Positions 38,113 through 46,962 of a stretch of 64,000 nt of DNA are shown one piece after another; positions within the stretch are counted from its first letter, which is position 1, and each line of letters starts with the position of its first letter. The notes beneath the pieces are model-generated. The model saw nothing but the letters and a program-made list of their open reading frames with translations, searched no databases and was not told the origin of the DNA. The stretch covers positions 91,694 to 155,693 of the forward strand of contig NZ_JANZKJ010000012.1 in the NCBI RefSeq assembly GCF_025642975.1, written 5' to 3'. This DNA comes from Pseudomonas sp. RIT-PI-S. Lineage in GTDB: Bacteria > Pseudomonadota > Gammaproteobacteria > Pseudomonadales > Pseudomonadaceae. Made by a program: the position numbers and the translations under genes.

Positions 38113-38730
38113 ATGACCCGTATCCGCGAGCGTAACCGCGAGCTCATCCTCCGCGCGGCCAGCCAGGAATTCGCCGACAAAGGCTTCGCCGCTGCCAAGG
38201 CCAGCGACATCGCCGCGCGCGCTGGCGTGCCCAAGCCCAACGTGTACTACTACTTCAAGTCCAAGGAAGTGCTGTACCGCGAGGTGCTGCAGAGCATCGT
38301 GCAGCCGCTGCTGCAGGCCTCCGCCCCGTTCAATGTCGAAGGCGACCCCCGGCAGGTATTGACCGACTACATTCGGGCAAAGGTACGGATTTCCCGAGAC
38401 CTGCCGGACGCCTCCAAGGTCTTCGCCAGCGAGATCATGCACGGGGCGCCGCACCTGCCGGCGGAGCAGATCGAGGCGCTCAACGGCCAAGCCCGGCATA
38501 ACATTGCCTGCCTGCAACAATGGATCGACCGCGGGCTGATCGCCGCCATCGATCCTCATCACCTGATGTTCAGCATCTGGGCGGCCACCCAGACCTACGC
38601 CGATTTCGACTGGCAGATTTCCGTGGTCACCGGCAAGGCCAAGCTCGACGCCAAGGATTACGAAGCCGCCGCGCAGACCATCGTCACCCTGGTGCTCGGC
38701 GGTTGCGGGCTGATACCCGGCCACGTGTAA
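38113..38730 (+). CDS. TetR-family regulator with RutR/YcdC-type C terminus
   Basis: A 205-residue TetR protein: helix-turn-helix AKASDIAARAGVPKPNVYYYFKSK (in two parts, about 29-52), then a C-terminal domain of the RutR (YcdC) type, recognisable by FASEIMHGAPHLP (about 102-114) and WAATQTYADFDWQI (about 157-170). RutR regulators usually respond to pyrimidines. No rut or hydantoin genes are adjacent, so the target is not evident. It follows udh after 68 bases. Confidence 0.87.
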   Translation: MTRIRERNRELILRAASQEFADKGFAAAKASDIAARAGVPKPNVYYYFKSKEVLYREVLQSIVQPLLQASAPFNVEGDPRQVLTDYIRAKVRISRDLPDASKVFASEIMHGAPHLPAEQIEALNGQARHNIACLQQWIDRGLIAAIDPHHLMFSIWAATQTYADFDWQISVVTGKAKLDAKDYEAAAQTIVTLVLGGCGLIPGHV

Positions 38731-38771
38731 GGGCGGGTATGGCAGCGGGCGCCAGCGCATAAACGCCAGGG

Positions 38772-38804
38772 CCGCAGCGGCCGGGCTTGCCCGCGATCAG
38801 CCCC
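38772..38804. repeat. REP element
   Basis: CGGCCGGGCTTGCCCGCGATC carries the CGGGCTTGCCCGCGA core of Pseudomonas REPs, in the 149-base gap before the convergent dehydrogenase gene. Confidence 0.5.
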
Positions 38805-38879
38805 GTGTAACGCCCGTTGCCGGCACGCCGCGCCGCTGCGTGCAGAACGTGCGAACAACCCTGGGATCTCCTGCGGCCG

Positions 38880-40049
38880 TCAAGGGCGGAACACCGCCCG
38901 CAGGCATTGATCAGACTTCTCCTTGAACAGCTTGTACCCCTGCGGCGCGTCTTCCAGGTCCATCGGGTGGGTGAGCAGCCAGGAGGGATCGAGCTGGCCT
39001 TGCTGGATGAGTTCGAACAAGCGATTGGCATAGCGCTGGCCAGGCTGTTGCCCGCCGCGGAGGGTCAGGCCCTTGTTCACCACCGCGCCCATGGGGAATT
39101 TATCCAGCAGGCCGCCGTACACGCCCACCACCGAGACCGTCCCGCCCTTGCGGCAAGCGCGGATGGCTTGGCGCAGTACCGTGCCGCGTTCGGTATGCAG
39201 CCGCAGCAGCTGCTTGGTCTTGTCGTAGAAGAAATCCGCCTCGGTACCGTGCGCTTCCATGCCCACGCAGTCGATGCAGCGGTCAGGCCCACGGCCACCC
39301 GTCAGTTCCAGCAGCGCCTGGTGGATGTTGGTGGTCTCGTAGTCCAGCGTAACGGCGCCTAGCTTGTTTTCGGCGAGCATCAAGCGGTCGGCCAAGCGAT
39401 CGATAGCGATGACCCGCTCGGCGCCCAGCAGGTAGGCACTGGCAATGGCCATCTGGCCCACGGCGCCGCAACCCCACACCGCCACCGTGTCTCCTGGCTC
39501 GATGCCGGCGTTGTCCGCGGCGAAGTAACCCGTTGGCGCGGCATCGGAAACGAACACCGCCTGCTCGTCGCTCACCCCTTCCGGCACCTTGAACAGGTTC
39601 ACGTCGGCGTAGGGCACGCGGATGTAAGTGGCGTGGCTGCCGGCATAACCACCAAAAGCGTGGCTGTAGCCGATGATCCCGCCGCAGGGTTGGCCGTAGG
39701 CCATCTCAGTGACGCAAGGGTTGGGGTTGGAGTTGTCGCAACAGGAAAAATCCTGCCGACGGCAGTGCTCGCATTCCCCACAGCCAATGATCGATACCGT
39801 GATCACCCGATCCCCTTTGCGCACGGACGATACCCGCGCGCCTACCTCCACCACCTCGCCGAGAAACTCGTGGCCAAGGATGTCTCCGGCATGCATGGTC
39901 GGCACATAGCCACCCAGCAGGTGCAGGTCCGAGCCACATACGGAAGAGAGCGTGACTTGGATGATGGCGTCTTGTGGGTTGAGCAGGGTGGGGTCCGGGA
40001 CGGTATCGACCTGTACGTGGTTCGGGCCTTGCCAGGTGAGTGCGCGCAT
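38880..40049 (-). CDS. Zinc-dependent alcohol dehydrogenase, formaldehyde dehydrogenase-like
   Basis: A 389-residue medium-chain dehydrogenase. The catalytic zinc site is in CGSDLHLLGG and GHEFLGEVVEVG (about 38-68); the structural zinc cysteines are in CGECEHCRRQDFSCC (about 90-104); the nucleotide loop is VWGCGAVGQMAIASA (about 190-204). The glutathione-independent formaldehyde dehydrogenases of Pseudomonas share this build, but related proteins act on other alcohols. Overlaps the upstream SRPBCC gene by one base. Confidence 0.85.
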   Translation of the reverse strand: MRALTWQGPNHVQVDTVPDPTLLNPQDAIIQVTLSSVCGSDLHLLGGYVPTMHAGDILGHEFLGEVVEVGARVSSVRKGDRVITVSIIGCGECEHCRRQDFSCCDNSNPNPCVTEMAYGQPCGGIIGYSHAFGGYAGSHATYIRVPYADVNLFKVPEGVSDEQAVFVSDAAPTGYFAADNAGIEPGDTVAVWGCGAVGQMAIASAYLLGAERVIAIDRLADRLMLAENKLGAVTLDYETTNIHQALLELTGGRGPDRCIDCVGMEAHGTEADFFYDKTKQLLRLHTERGTVLRQAIRACRKGGTVSVVGVYGGLLDKFPMGAVVNKGLTLRGGQQPGQRYANRLFELIQQGQLDPSWLLTHPMDLEDAPQGYKLFKEKSDQCLRAVFRP

Positions 40050-40864
40050 CAGTGAATGCCTCCTTCAAGCGGCTCGGTCGCGGACGACGGCGCGGCCTGG
40101 GCCCGGTGATCGGGGTGGATGAAGAGAAAATCGCGTTCACCGTTGCGTGGCCGGCTGGTGGCTATTTCGCCGGTTTCCATTTGTTGCTTGAGCGCGCGGA
40201 GCAGGTACAACAACGCCTTATGGGTAAAGCGGCTGATCAACGAAGCCACTGCATAGCCCGGCGCGCCCTTGGGCGGTTCGGTGGCCAGCACCAGCTTGAT
40301 CTCCGTGCCCTGCCCTTGCGGCGCCTCGCTGAAGCGCGCATCGGCCTCGTGCTGCCAGGTGCCTTCGCCTGGGGTGTTCCAGCGCAATGCCCGGCCTGGG
40401 TCTGGCTCGCTCTGCATAAGGGTCCAACTGTAGATGCGCTCGCCGGGCCCGCGCACCGTCCAGCGGAACTCATCTTCGGCGGTCTGCTCGATGGAATCGA
40501 TCCAGGGGATCAGGGGCCCGATATTGGCGGGGTCGCGGCACCAGGCGATCACCTCCGCCAACGGCTTGTTCACGGTGATGCTGCGGCTTACCACCTTGCT
40601 GCTGGCCCAGCCGGTTTCCTCCTCCCACTCCTGCTCCAGAGGCGTATGGGCCAGCGCAGCCTTGAGCTCGCATCGGCCCTGGTAGCCGCGCCACAGCGAC
40701 CAGCCGCCGGCCAGCAACTGCAAGGCGCCGCCCACGCCCCCGGTGCGCAAGCCATTGACCAGTAAGGCGCCGCCACCAGCCATGGATAGCACCCGCTCTG
40801 GTTGGCTCAGGTTTTCGCCGGTGCCGCCGGCCTTGGTAGATGCGAGGGTGGGACGAGTCGCCAT
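40049..40864 (-). CDS. DUF2892-SRPBCC protein (cyclase/dehydrase-like)
   Basis: A 271-residue protein whose N-terminal part (about 18-70, LSQPERVLSMAGGGALLVNG) is a DUF2892-type membrane hairpin and whose C-terminal part is an SRPBCC/polyketide cyclase-like domain (SITVNKPLAEVIAWCRDPANIGPLIPWI, two parts). The family is predicted to bind hydrophobic ligands at the membrane. It is translated with the dehydrogenase downstream, suggesting a shared role, probably in small-molecule detoxification. The start is at 40864 (MATRPTLASTKAGG). Confidence 0.8.
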   Translation of the reverse strand: MATRPTLASTKAGGTGENLSQPERVLSMAGGGALLVNGLRTGGVGGALQLLAGGWSLWRGYQGRCELKAALAHTPLEQEWEEETGWASSKVVSRSITVNKPLAEVIAWCRDPANIGPLIPWIDSIEQTAEDEFRWTVRGPGERIYSWTLMQSEPDPGRALRWNTPGEGTWQHEADARFSEAPQGQGTEIKLVLATEPPKGAPGYAVASLISRFTHKALLYLLRALKQQMETGEIATSRPRNGERDFLFIHPDHRAQAAPSSATEPLEGGIH

Positions 40865-41057
40865 GGCGCTTCCTTCTCTCTGGGGCTTTTTCGAGAGATT
40901 GGCGTGGCGCCGTGGCGTTCCATCGGCTGGGGTTTTTCCGGACGAAAGCATCCGAGGCAGCATTCGGTCTGCTGGCACGGTCCAATGCAAAGCGCGAATG
41001 CTGTTTCAGGGCGGCGGTCTCGTCGCTAAGGTGGTCGAACATGCAAAGGGCCGCGAA

Positions 41058-41597
41058 ATGAAGATTGTGTGTCTAGGCTGGGGCTCGCTGATCTGGAAGC
41101 CCGATGGCCTGCCGGTCGCCAGCCCGTGGTACGCCGATGGCCCCGAGTTGCCGGTGGAGTTCTGCCGGGTTGGCGACAACGGCGAGCTGGCCACCGCACT
41201 GTGTATCGACGCGGCGCCGGTACCGGTGCTATGGAGTTGGCTCACCGCACCCTCAGTGGAGGAGGCCTCCATGGCGCTCAAGCGCAGGGAAGCCATCCCC
41301 GCCGAACGCCACGATGGCGTCGGCAGCCTGCGGGTGGCCGAGCATACCAACGGCCTGGTGGGCCGATGGGCGCGGGCCAAAGGCATCGAGGCGGTGATCT
41401 GGACTGCCCTGCCGCCGCGGATCGACGGCATCGAAGGGCGCGTTCCCCGGCTCGGTGATGCCCTGGATTATCTCGCCTCGCTCACCGGCGATGTTCGTGA
41501 ACACGCCCGTAGCTATGTCGAGGCCGTGCCGCCACAGATCGACACCGAATACCGCCGGCAGATCGCCGCCCGGCTAGGCTGGGCGGTAGCGCATTAG
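41058..41597 (+). CDS. Hypothetical protein with GWGSLIW motif
   Basis: A 179-residue soluble protein beginning MKIVCLGWGSLIW. The GWGSLIW segment at 7-13 is reminiscent of the YGSL motif at the N terminus of gamma-glutamylcyclotransferases, but the rest does not show their conserved glutamate context clearly. Family not assigned with confidence. The ATG at 41058 is preceded by GCGAA, a weak ribosome site. The divergent 40865-41057 spacer is its control region. Confidence 0.6.
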   Translation: MKIVCLGWGSLIWKPDGLPVASPWYADGPELPVEFCRVGDNGELATALCIDAAPVPVLWSWLTAPSVEEASMALKRREAIPAERHDGVGSLRVAEHTNGLVGRWARAKGIEAVIWTALPPRIDGIEGRVPRLGDALDYLASLTGDVREHARSYVEAVPPQIDTEYRRQIAARLGWAVAH

Positions 41598-41634
41598 CGC
41601 TGCGCCTGCCACGCAGCCGAGGCATTACGGCACC

Positions 41635-44625
41635 GTGCCCGGCATATCCTCCCTAGTACGGAGCGGGCATACTTCCCCGCTACTTAACTCCCATAAACAA
41701 AAGGCGCCTGCTTTGACAACCATCCCCCCTGAAGGCGCTCCGGACGACAGCGTACAAATCGTGGGCGTGGGTGCGTCCGCCGGTGGGCTCAAGGCGCTGG
41801 AACACCTGCTGCGGGGGCTGCCCGCCGATTCGGGCTTGGCCTTCGTGATCATCCAGCATCTGTCTTCCACGCACTCCACCCTGCTGGTGGAAATCCTCGC
41901 GCGCTGCACGCCAATGCCTGTGGCCGAAGCCAAGGATGGCACCGTGGCCAGATCGAACCACGTCTATACCATTCCCTCGAGCCATGACCTGCTGCTCGAA
42001 GGCAGCACGCTGCGGCTGGTCGCGAAGGTCGTTGAAGGTGGCAGCCACCTGCCCATCGACAGTTTCTTTCGCTCATTGGCCCGGGAGCGCGGTGCGCGGG
42101 CCATCGGCGTGGTGCTGTCCGGCAGTGGCGCGGATGGCACCCTGGGATGCCAGGCGATCGCCGAGGCCGGTGGATATACCCTGGCGCAGCTGCCGGACGA
42201 AGCGGACTACGACAGCATGCCCAGCAGCGTGATCGCCGCCGGTAACAGCTGCGCGGTGGCGCGCCTGAAAGACATGCCCGAATTGCTGCTCAGCCAGCAT
42301 CTGCATCCGTCCAAGGCTGTGGCAGGCAGCGTCGAAGACATTCTGCAAACACTGCGCGAAGCCACCGGCCACGACTTTACCCATTACAAGAAGAGCACCA
42401 TCGAACGGCGCATCGAACGGCGCATGAGCCTGCACCGCTTCACCGAGCAGGCCGGCTATGTGCAATACCTCAAGGACACCCCCGCGGAATTGCCCCTGTT
42501 GTTCGATGAACTGCTGATCAACGTGACCAGTTTCTTCCGCGACGCTGAAGCCTTCGAGGCGCTGAAAAACCGTGTGCTCCGGCCCATGCTGGAAAACAAG
42601 CCACACGGCTACGTATTCCGCGCCTGGGTCGCCGGTTGCGCCACTGGCGAAGAAGCCTACTCCCTGGCCATGCTGCTGCAGGAATTACGCAGCGAACTGC
42701 TCGGCGACTTCGACATCCAGCTCTACGCCACCGACCTGGACGCCGATGCCATCCGCATCGCCCGGGCGGGCCTGTATCCGTTGAGCGCCGGCGACCAGGT
42801 GCCCCCCCGGCGACTGCGCGCCTGGTTCACCCGCGAAGAACAGGGCTACCGGGTGCGCAGCGAACTGCGCAAGCTGGTGGTGTTCGCCGTGCATAACGTG
42901 GTCAGCGACCCGCCCTTCACCCGGCTGGACCTGCTCTGCTGCCGCAACCTGCTGATCTATCTCGGCGCTCGCCTGCAGCAGCAGGTCATCCCGGCGTTTC
43001 ACTACGCCCTCAAGCCCAAGGGCGTGCTGTTTTTGTCGCCCTCCGAGAGCATCGGCCAGCACGGGGCGCTGTTCACCCCCCTGGACCGCCGCTGGAAGCT
43101 CTACGAGGCGGTCAAGGCTTCCCGTCCGTCAGCCTCGACCGCCAACAGCCCGCGCGGCTGGATACCCGAACGGATGAACAAGGCCCTGGAAACCCCATCG
43201 AAAATGGTTCGGACCACGAGCATCGACGACCTCATCCGGCGGATGCTGCTGCAGGATTTCGTGCCGACTTCGGTCGCCACCGATCTGCGCGGCAACATCG
43301 TCTACGTACACGGCGACACCGGCGACTACCTGCGGCCAGCGCCTGGCCAGGCAACCCTGAACGTGATCGAAATGGCCCGCGAGGGCCTGCAGGCCGACCT
43401 GCGCGCGGCGATCCATACCGCTGCCAGCGGCGGCAGCCATAGCGTGGTACGGCGCCAGGTCAGGTTCGGCGCGCATACCGCGACCAAGGACCTGTGCCTG
43501 AGCGTGCGCCACCTGACTGCCGACAGCGAAGAGCCGACCCTGCTGATCAGCTTCGAACCCCTGGCCAGCGACAATGCCCGGCAACCGGCGGCGAACCAGC
43601 CCCTGACGCCACTGGATGACGGACAAATAACCGAGTTGGAGCGGGCCCTGGCCAATACCCGGGAGAACCTGCAGGCGACCATCGACGAGTTACAGATCTC
43701 CAACGAGGAGTTCTGCTCCACCAACGAAGAGTTGCAATCGGCGAACGAAGAGCTGCAGTCCACCAACGAAGAGCTGGAAACCTCCCGCGAAGAACTGCAA
43801 TCGGTGAACGAAGAGTTGATCACCGTCAACGCCGAGCTACAGGCCAAGGTGGAGCAGTTGTTCGACATGCAGAACGACATGAAGAACCTGCTCGACAGCA
43901 TCAATATCGGAGCTATATTTCTTGATACACAATTGTGTATCCGGCGTTTCACCCGCGACGCAATCAGCATTTACCGGCTTATATCCAAGGACATTGGGCG
44001 CTCTCTGGGAGACATCACTTCCCATCTCGTAGGTGCGGACCTGATGGTACCCGCCAAGGGTGTGCTCGATACCCTGATCCCCTACGAATGTGAAGTTTGC
44101 ACGCACGACGACCATTGGTACTTGGCGCGCCTGATGCCCTATCGCACGCTGGACAACGTGATCGAGGGCGTGGTGCTGACCTTCCACGACATCACCAGCC
44201 GAGTGGCCACCGAGCGGTCCGTGCAGGCCGCCCGGGCATTGGCCGAAGCAGTGATCAACACAGTACGCGAACCCTTGCTGGTGCTGGATCACGAGTTGAT
44301 GGTGATGTCGGCGAGCCAGTCGTATTGCGAGACCTTTCACACCCGCGCCAACCAGGTGGTAGGGCGCCCCTTGCTGGAACTGGGCGGTGGCGCATGGAAC
44401 ATCCAGGAGCTGAAAAACCGGCTCAGCACTATCGTTGAAAGCGACACTAGCTTTACCGGCTTTTGCATAGAACAACTATTTCCCGGCCTCGGGCTCTTGG
44501 AAGTCCAGCTGGACGCCAGACGCGTGATAGGCGATGGCACACGGCCCCACCTGATTTTGCTAGCGATGCAAATCAACCGTCGCTCACGACGAGGCCAAGA
44601 TGAAGAGACTACTGCCCAACGTTGA
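41635..44625 (+). CDS. CheB-CheR fusion with PAS domains
   Basis: Up to 996 residues: a CheB methylesterase (Ser48 in GASAGG, His75 in IIQHL, Asp167 in SGADG), a CheR methyltransferase (AGCATGEEAYSLAML, about 333-347), a Glu-rich coiled coil (NEELQSTNEEL, about 682-742), then two PAS-type sensor domains. Such fusions are predicted to set methylation-based signalling without a classical chemoreceptor array. The N terminus is uncertain: GTG at 41635 or TTG at 41713 (which starts close to VGVGASAGG). It overlaps the next gene by 26 bases. Confidence 0.85.
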   Translation: MPGISSLVRSGHTSPLLNSHKQKAPALTTIPPEGAPDDSVQIVGVGASAGGLKALEHLLRGLPADSGLAFVIIQHLSSTHSTLLVEILARCTPMPVAEAKDGTVARSNHVYTIPSSHDLLLEGSTLRLVAKVVEGGSHLPIDSFFRSLARERGARAIGVVLSGSGADGTLGCQAIAEAGGYTLAQLPDEADYDSMPSSVIAAGNSCAVARLKDMPELLLSQHLHPSKAVAGSVEDILQTLREATGHDFTHYKKSTIERRIERRMSLHRFTEQAGYVQYLKDTPAELPLLFDELLINVTSFFRDAEAFEALKNRVLRPMLENKPHGYVFRAWVAGCATGEEAYSLAMLLQELRSELLGDFDIQLYATDLDADAIRIARAGLYPLSAGDQVPPRRLRAWFTREEQGYRVRSELRKLVVFAVHNVVSDPPFTRLDLLCCRNLLIYLGARLQQQVIPAFHYALKPKGVLFLSPSESIGQHGALFTPLDRRWKLYEAVKASRPSASTANSPRGWIPERMNKALETPSKMVRTTSIDDLIRRMLLQDFVPTSVATDLRGNIVYVHGDTGDYLRPAPGQATLNVIEMAREGLQADLRAAIHTAASGGSHSVVRRQVRFGAHTATKDLCLSVRHLTADSEEPTLLISFEPLASDNARQPAANQPLTPLDDGQITELERALANTRENLQATIDELQISNEEFCSTNEELQSANEELQSTNEELETSREELQSVNEELITVNAELQAKVEQLFDMQNDMKNLLDSINIGAIFLDTQLCIRRFTRDAISIYRLISKDIGRSLGDITSHLVGADLMVPAKGVLDTLIPYECEVCTHDDHWYLARLMPYRTLDNVIEGVVLTFHDITSRVATERSVQAARALAEAVINTVREPLLVLDHELMVMSASQSYCETFHTRANQVVGRPLLELGGGAWNIQELKNRLSTIVESDTSFTGFCIEQLFPGLGLLEVQLDARRVIGDGTRPHLILLAMQINRRSRRGQDEETTAQR

Positions 44626-46858
44626 GCTCAGCCTTCGAGAGCGCGCCGAGCAAGCCCTCGGCGACCACATCCCGCCGCCGTCGCGCAGCGTGGCCTGGCG
44701 CGAGCTGCAGGTGTACCAGGTTGAACTGGAAATGCAGAACGAGGAGCTGCGGCGCATGCAGAACACCCTCGAAGCCTCTCGCGACCTGTACCTGGACCTC
44801 TACGAACGTGCCCCGGTGGGCTACCTGAGCCTTACCGACAGCGGGGTCGTCCAAGCCGTCAACCTGCGTGCCGAACAACTGCTGCGGGTACCGCGCCAGC
44901 AACTGCTGGGGCGCCGTTTCGACCGCTGGGTTCAGCCCGATGACCGTGAAGGCTGGCGCGGGCTGTTCGTGCGCGCCTGCCGCGACACCGCCGCGCAGGA
45001 GGCAGACCTGCGTCTGCTGCGTGGGGATGGCGAACCGCTGCCGGCGCACCTGGACTGCGTTCGCCAATCCGATGGGCCGCGCCTGGTGCGCCTGACGGTC
45101 ACTGACCTCAGTGCCCGGCGCAAGGCCGAGGAAACCCTGACCCTGGCGGCGAACGTGTTCACCCATGCCCATGAAGGGATCATGATCACCAACGCCAGCG
45201 GCGATATCGTCGACGTCAACGACGCCTTCCAGACCATCACCGGCTACAGCCGCGCCGAGGTGCTGGGCCGCAATCCACGCCTGCTGGCGTCCGGGCTGAC
45301 CACCCGCGGGGTCTACGGCGGGCTGTGGCGAGCGCTGACCGAAGAAGGCTTCTGGAAAGGAGAATTGTGGAACCGACGACGAAGCGGCGAAATCTTCGTG
45401 GCGGGGCAAACCATCACCGCGATCCGTGACCCTCACGGCCGCGTGCAACATTACGTGGCGCTGTTCACCGACGTCACCGAACTGCGCGAGCACCAGAACC
45501 GGCTCGAAACCATCGCCCATTACGACGCCCTGACCCAGTTGCCCAACCGGGTGTTGCTCGGTGAGCGCATGCAGCAGGCCTTCGCTCGTGCCCGGCACAG
45601 CAAGCGCATGCTGGCCGTCGCGTACCTGGACCTGGACGGCTTCAAGGACGTCAACGATACCCACGGCCACGCCACCGGCGACCGGGTGCTCACCGCGGTG
45701 GCGCAGCGCATGAAGCACACCTTGCGCGAAGGCTGCACGCTGTCGCGGCTGGGTGGCGACGAGTTCGTGATCCTCATCACTGAACTGGAACAGAGCCACG
45801 ACACCGCTCCCATGCTCGACCGCCTGCTCGGCGCCGCCTCCAAGCCGGTGCGGGTGGATGGCTTGCAGCTGAGCCTCACCGCGAGCATGGGTGTGACCTT
45901 CTACCCGCAAGGGCAAGACGTTAGCGCCGACCAACTGCTGCGCCAGGCAGACCAGGCCATGTACCAAGCCAAGGTCGGCGGCAAGAACCGCTATTGCTTC
46001 TTCGACCCCGAGCAGGAGCTGGGCCTGCGGGTGTACAACGCACGGGTGGAGCGCATCCTCCTGGCCCTGCACCGGCACGAGTTCGTGCTGTATTACCAGC
46101 CCAAGGTCAACATGCGCAGCGGCGAAATATTGGGCGTCGAGGCATTGATCCGTTGGCAACATCCCGAGGAAGGCCTGGTGCAGCCGGAATCCTTCCTGCC
46201 GATCATCGAGAACAGCCAGCTGTCACAGATGGTCGGTGAATGGGTCATCGGCCGTGCCTTGCGTCAGGCGCAAACCTGGGCGGCCTGCGGCTTCTGCCTG
46301 CCGATCAGCGTTAATGTCGGTGGCTGGCAGCTGCAGCAGCCAGACTTCGTCGCCCGCCTGCGCCGCCAGCTTGAAGCCTGCCCCGGCCTGCCCCGGGGCA
46401 TGCTGATGATCGAGATCCTTGAAACCAGCGCCCTGAAAGACATGGACCGGGTGTCCGAAACCATCTGCGCGTGCAAGGAGCTGGGCGTGGGCTTTGCCCT
46501 GGATGACTTCGGCACGGGTTACTCCTCGCTGACCTACCTCAAGCGGTTGCCGGTGTGCCAGCTGAAAATCGACCAGACCTTCGTTCAAGGCCTGCTGGAA
46601 GATAACGACGACCTGTCCATCCTGTTGGCCATTACCAGCCTGGCCAAGGCGTTCAAGCGCGAGGTCATCGCCGAGGGCGTGGACACGGTTGGCCATGGGG
46701 TGCGGTTGCTGGAACTGGGCTGCGAACTGGCGCAGGGTTTTTGCATCGCCAAACCGATGCCCGCGGCGGCAGTGCCGGAGTGGGCGATGAACTGGCGGCC
46801 CTCCCTTCGCTGGCAGCAGGTGGTACCGCTATCGGCGCCCAGCCAAGCTGCTTTCTGA
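44600..46858 (+). CDS. PAS-GGDEF-EAL cyclic di-GMP protein
   Basis: A 752-residue protein: N-terminal coiled coil, PAS domains (about 65-160, 180-295), a GGDEF domain with intact LGGDEF (G385-F389), and an EAL domain with EAL at 514-516, the LDDFGTGYSSLTYLKRLP loop (about 634-651) and KIDQTFV. Both catalytic motifs are complete, so synthesis, hydrolysis or both are possible. The overlap with CheB-CheR-PAS suggests the two form a signalling unit. Confidence 0.93.
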   Translation: MKRLLPNVELSLRERAEQALGDHIPPPSRSVAWRELQVYQVELEMQNEELRRMQNTLEASRDLYLDLYERAPVGYLSLTDSGVVQAVNLRAEQLLRVPRQQLLGRRFDRWVQPDDREGWRGLFVRACRDTAAQEADLRLLRGDGEPLPAHLDCVRQSDGPRLVRLTVTDLSARRKAEETLTLAANVFTHAHEGIMITNASGDIVDVNDAFQTITGYSRAEVLGRNPRLLASGLTTRGVYGGLWRALTEEGFWKGELWNRRRSGEIFVAGQTITAIRDPHGRVQHYVALFTDVTELREHQNRLETIAHYDALTQLPNRVLLGERMQQAFARARHSKRMLAVAYLDLDGFKDVNDTHGHATGDRVLTAVAQRMKHTLREGCTLSRLGGDEFVILITELEQSHDTAPMLDRLLGAASKPVRVDGLQLSLTASMGVTFYPQGQDVSADQLLRQADQAMYQAKVGGKNRYCFFDPEQELGLRVYNARVERILLALHRHEFVLYYQPKVNMRSGEILGVEALIRWQHPEEGLVQPESFLPIIENSQLSQMVGEWVIGRALRQAQTWAACGFCLPISVNVGGWQLQQPDFVARLRRQLEACPGLPRGMLMIEILETSALKDMDRVSETICACKELGVGFALDDFGTGYSSLTYLKRLPVCQLKIDQTFVQGLLEDNDDLSILLAITSLAKAFKREVIAEGVDTVGHGVRLLELGCELAQGFCIAKPMPAAAVPEWAMNWRPSLRWQQVVPLSAPSQAAF

Positions 46859-46918
46859 GGCTGCTCGGAGTGCATAAGCTCAGCGCATTTGGTGCTTTCG
46901 GGGCCATGGCGGGTTGGC

Positions 46919-46924
46919 TATAGT
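46919..46924 (+). promoter_or_regulatory. Candidate -10 for the sulfate-binding protein gene
   Basis: TATAGT lies 38 bases upstream of the GTG at 46963. The -35 region is not recognisable, so confidence is low. Confidence 0.3.
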
Positions 46925-46962
46925 CGCCGGCACTGCCCATAACGACACCAAGGACCCGATTC

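Noticed and set aside
44609..46162. Minus-strand open frame opposite the GGDEF-EAL gene
   Set aside because: Shadow of the real gene; amino-acid content is His/Gln/Val-heavy as in other antisense frames here.
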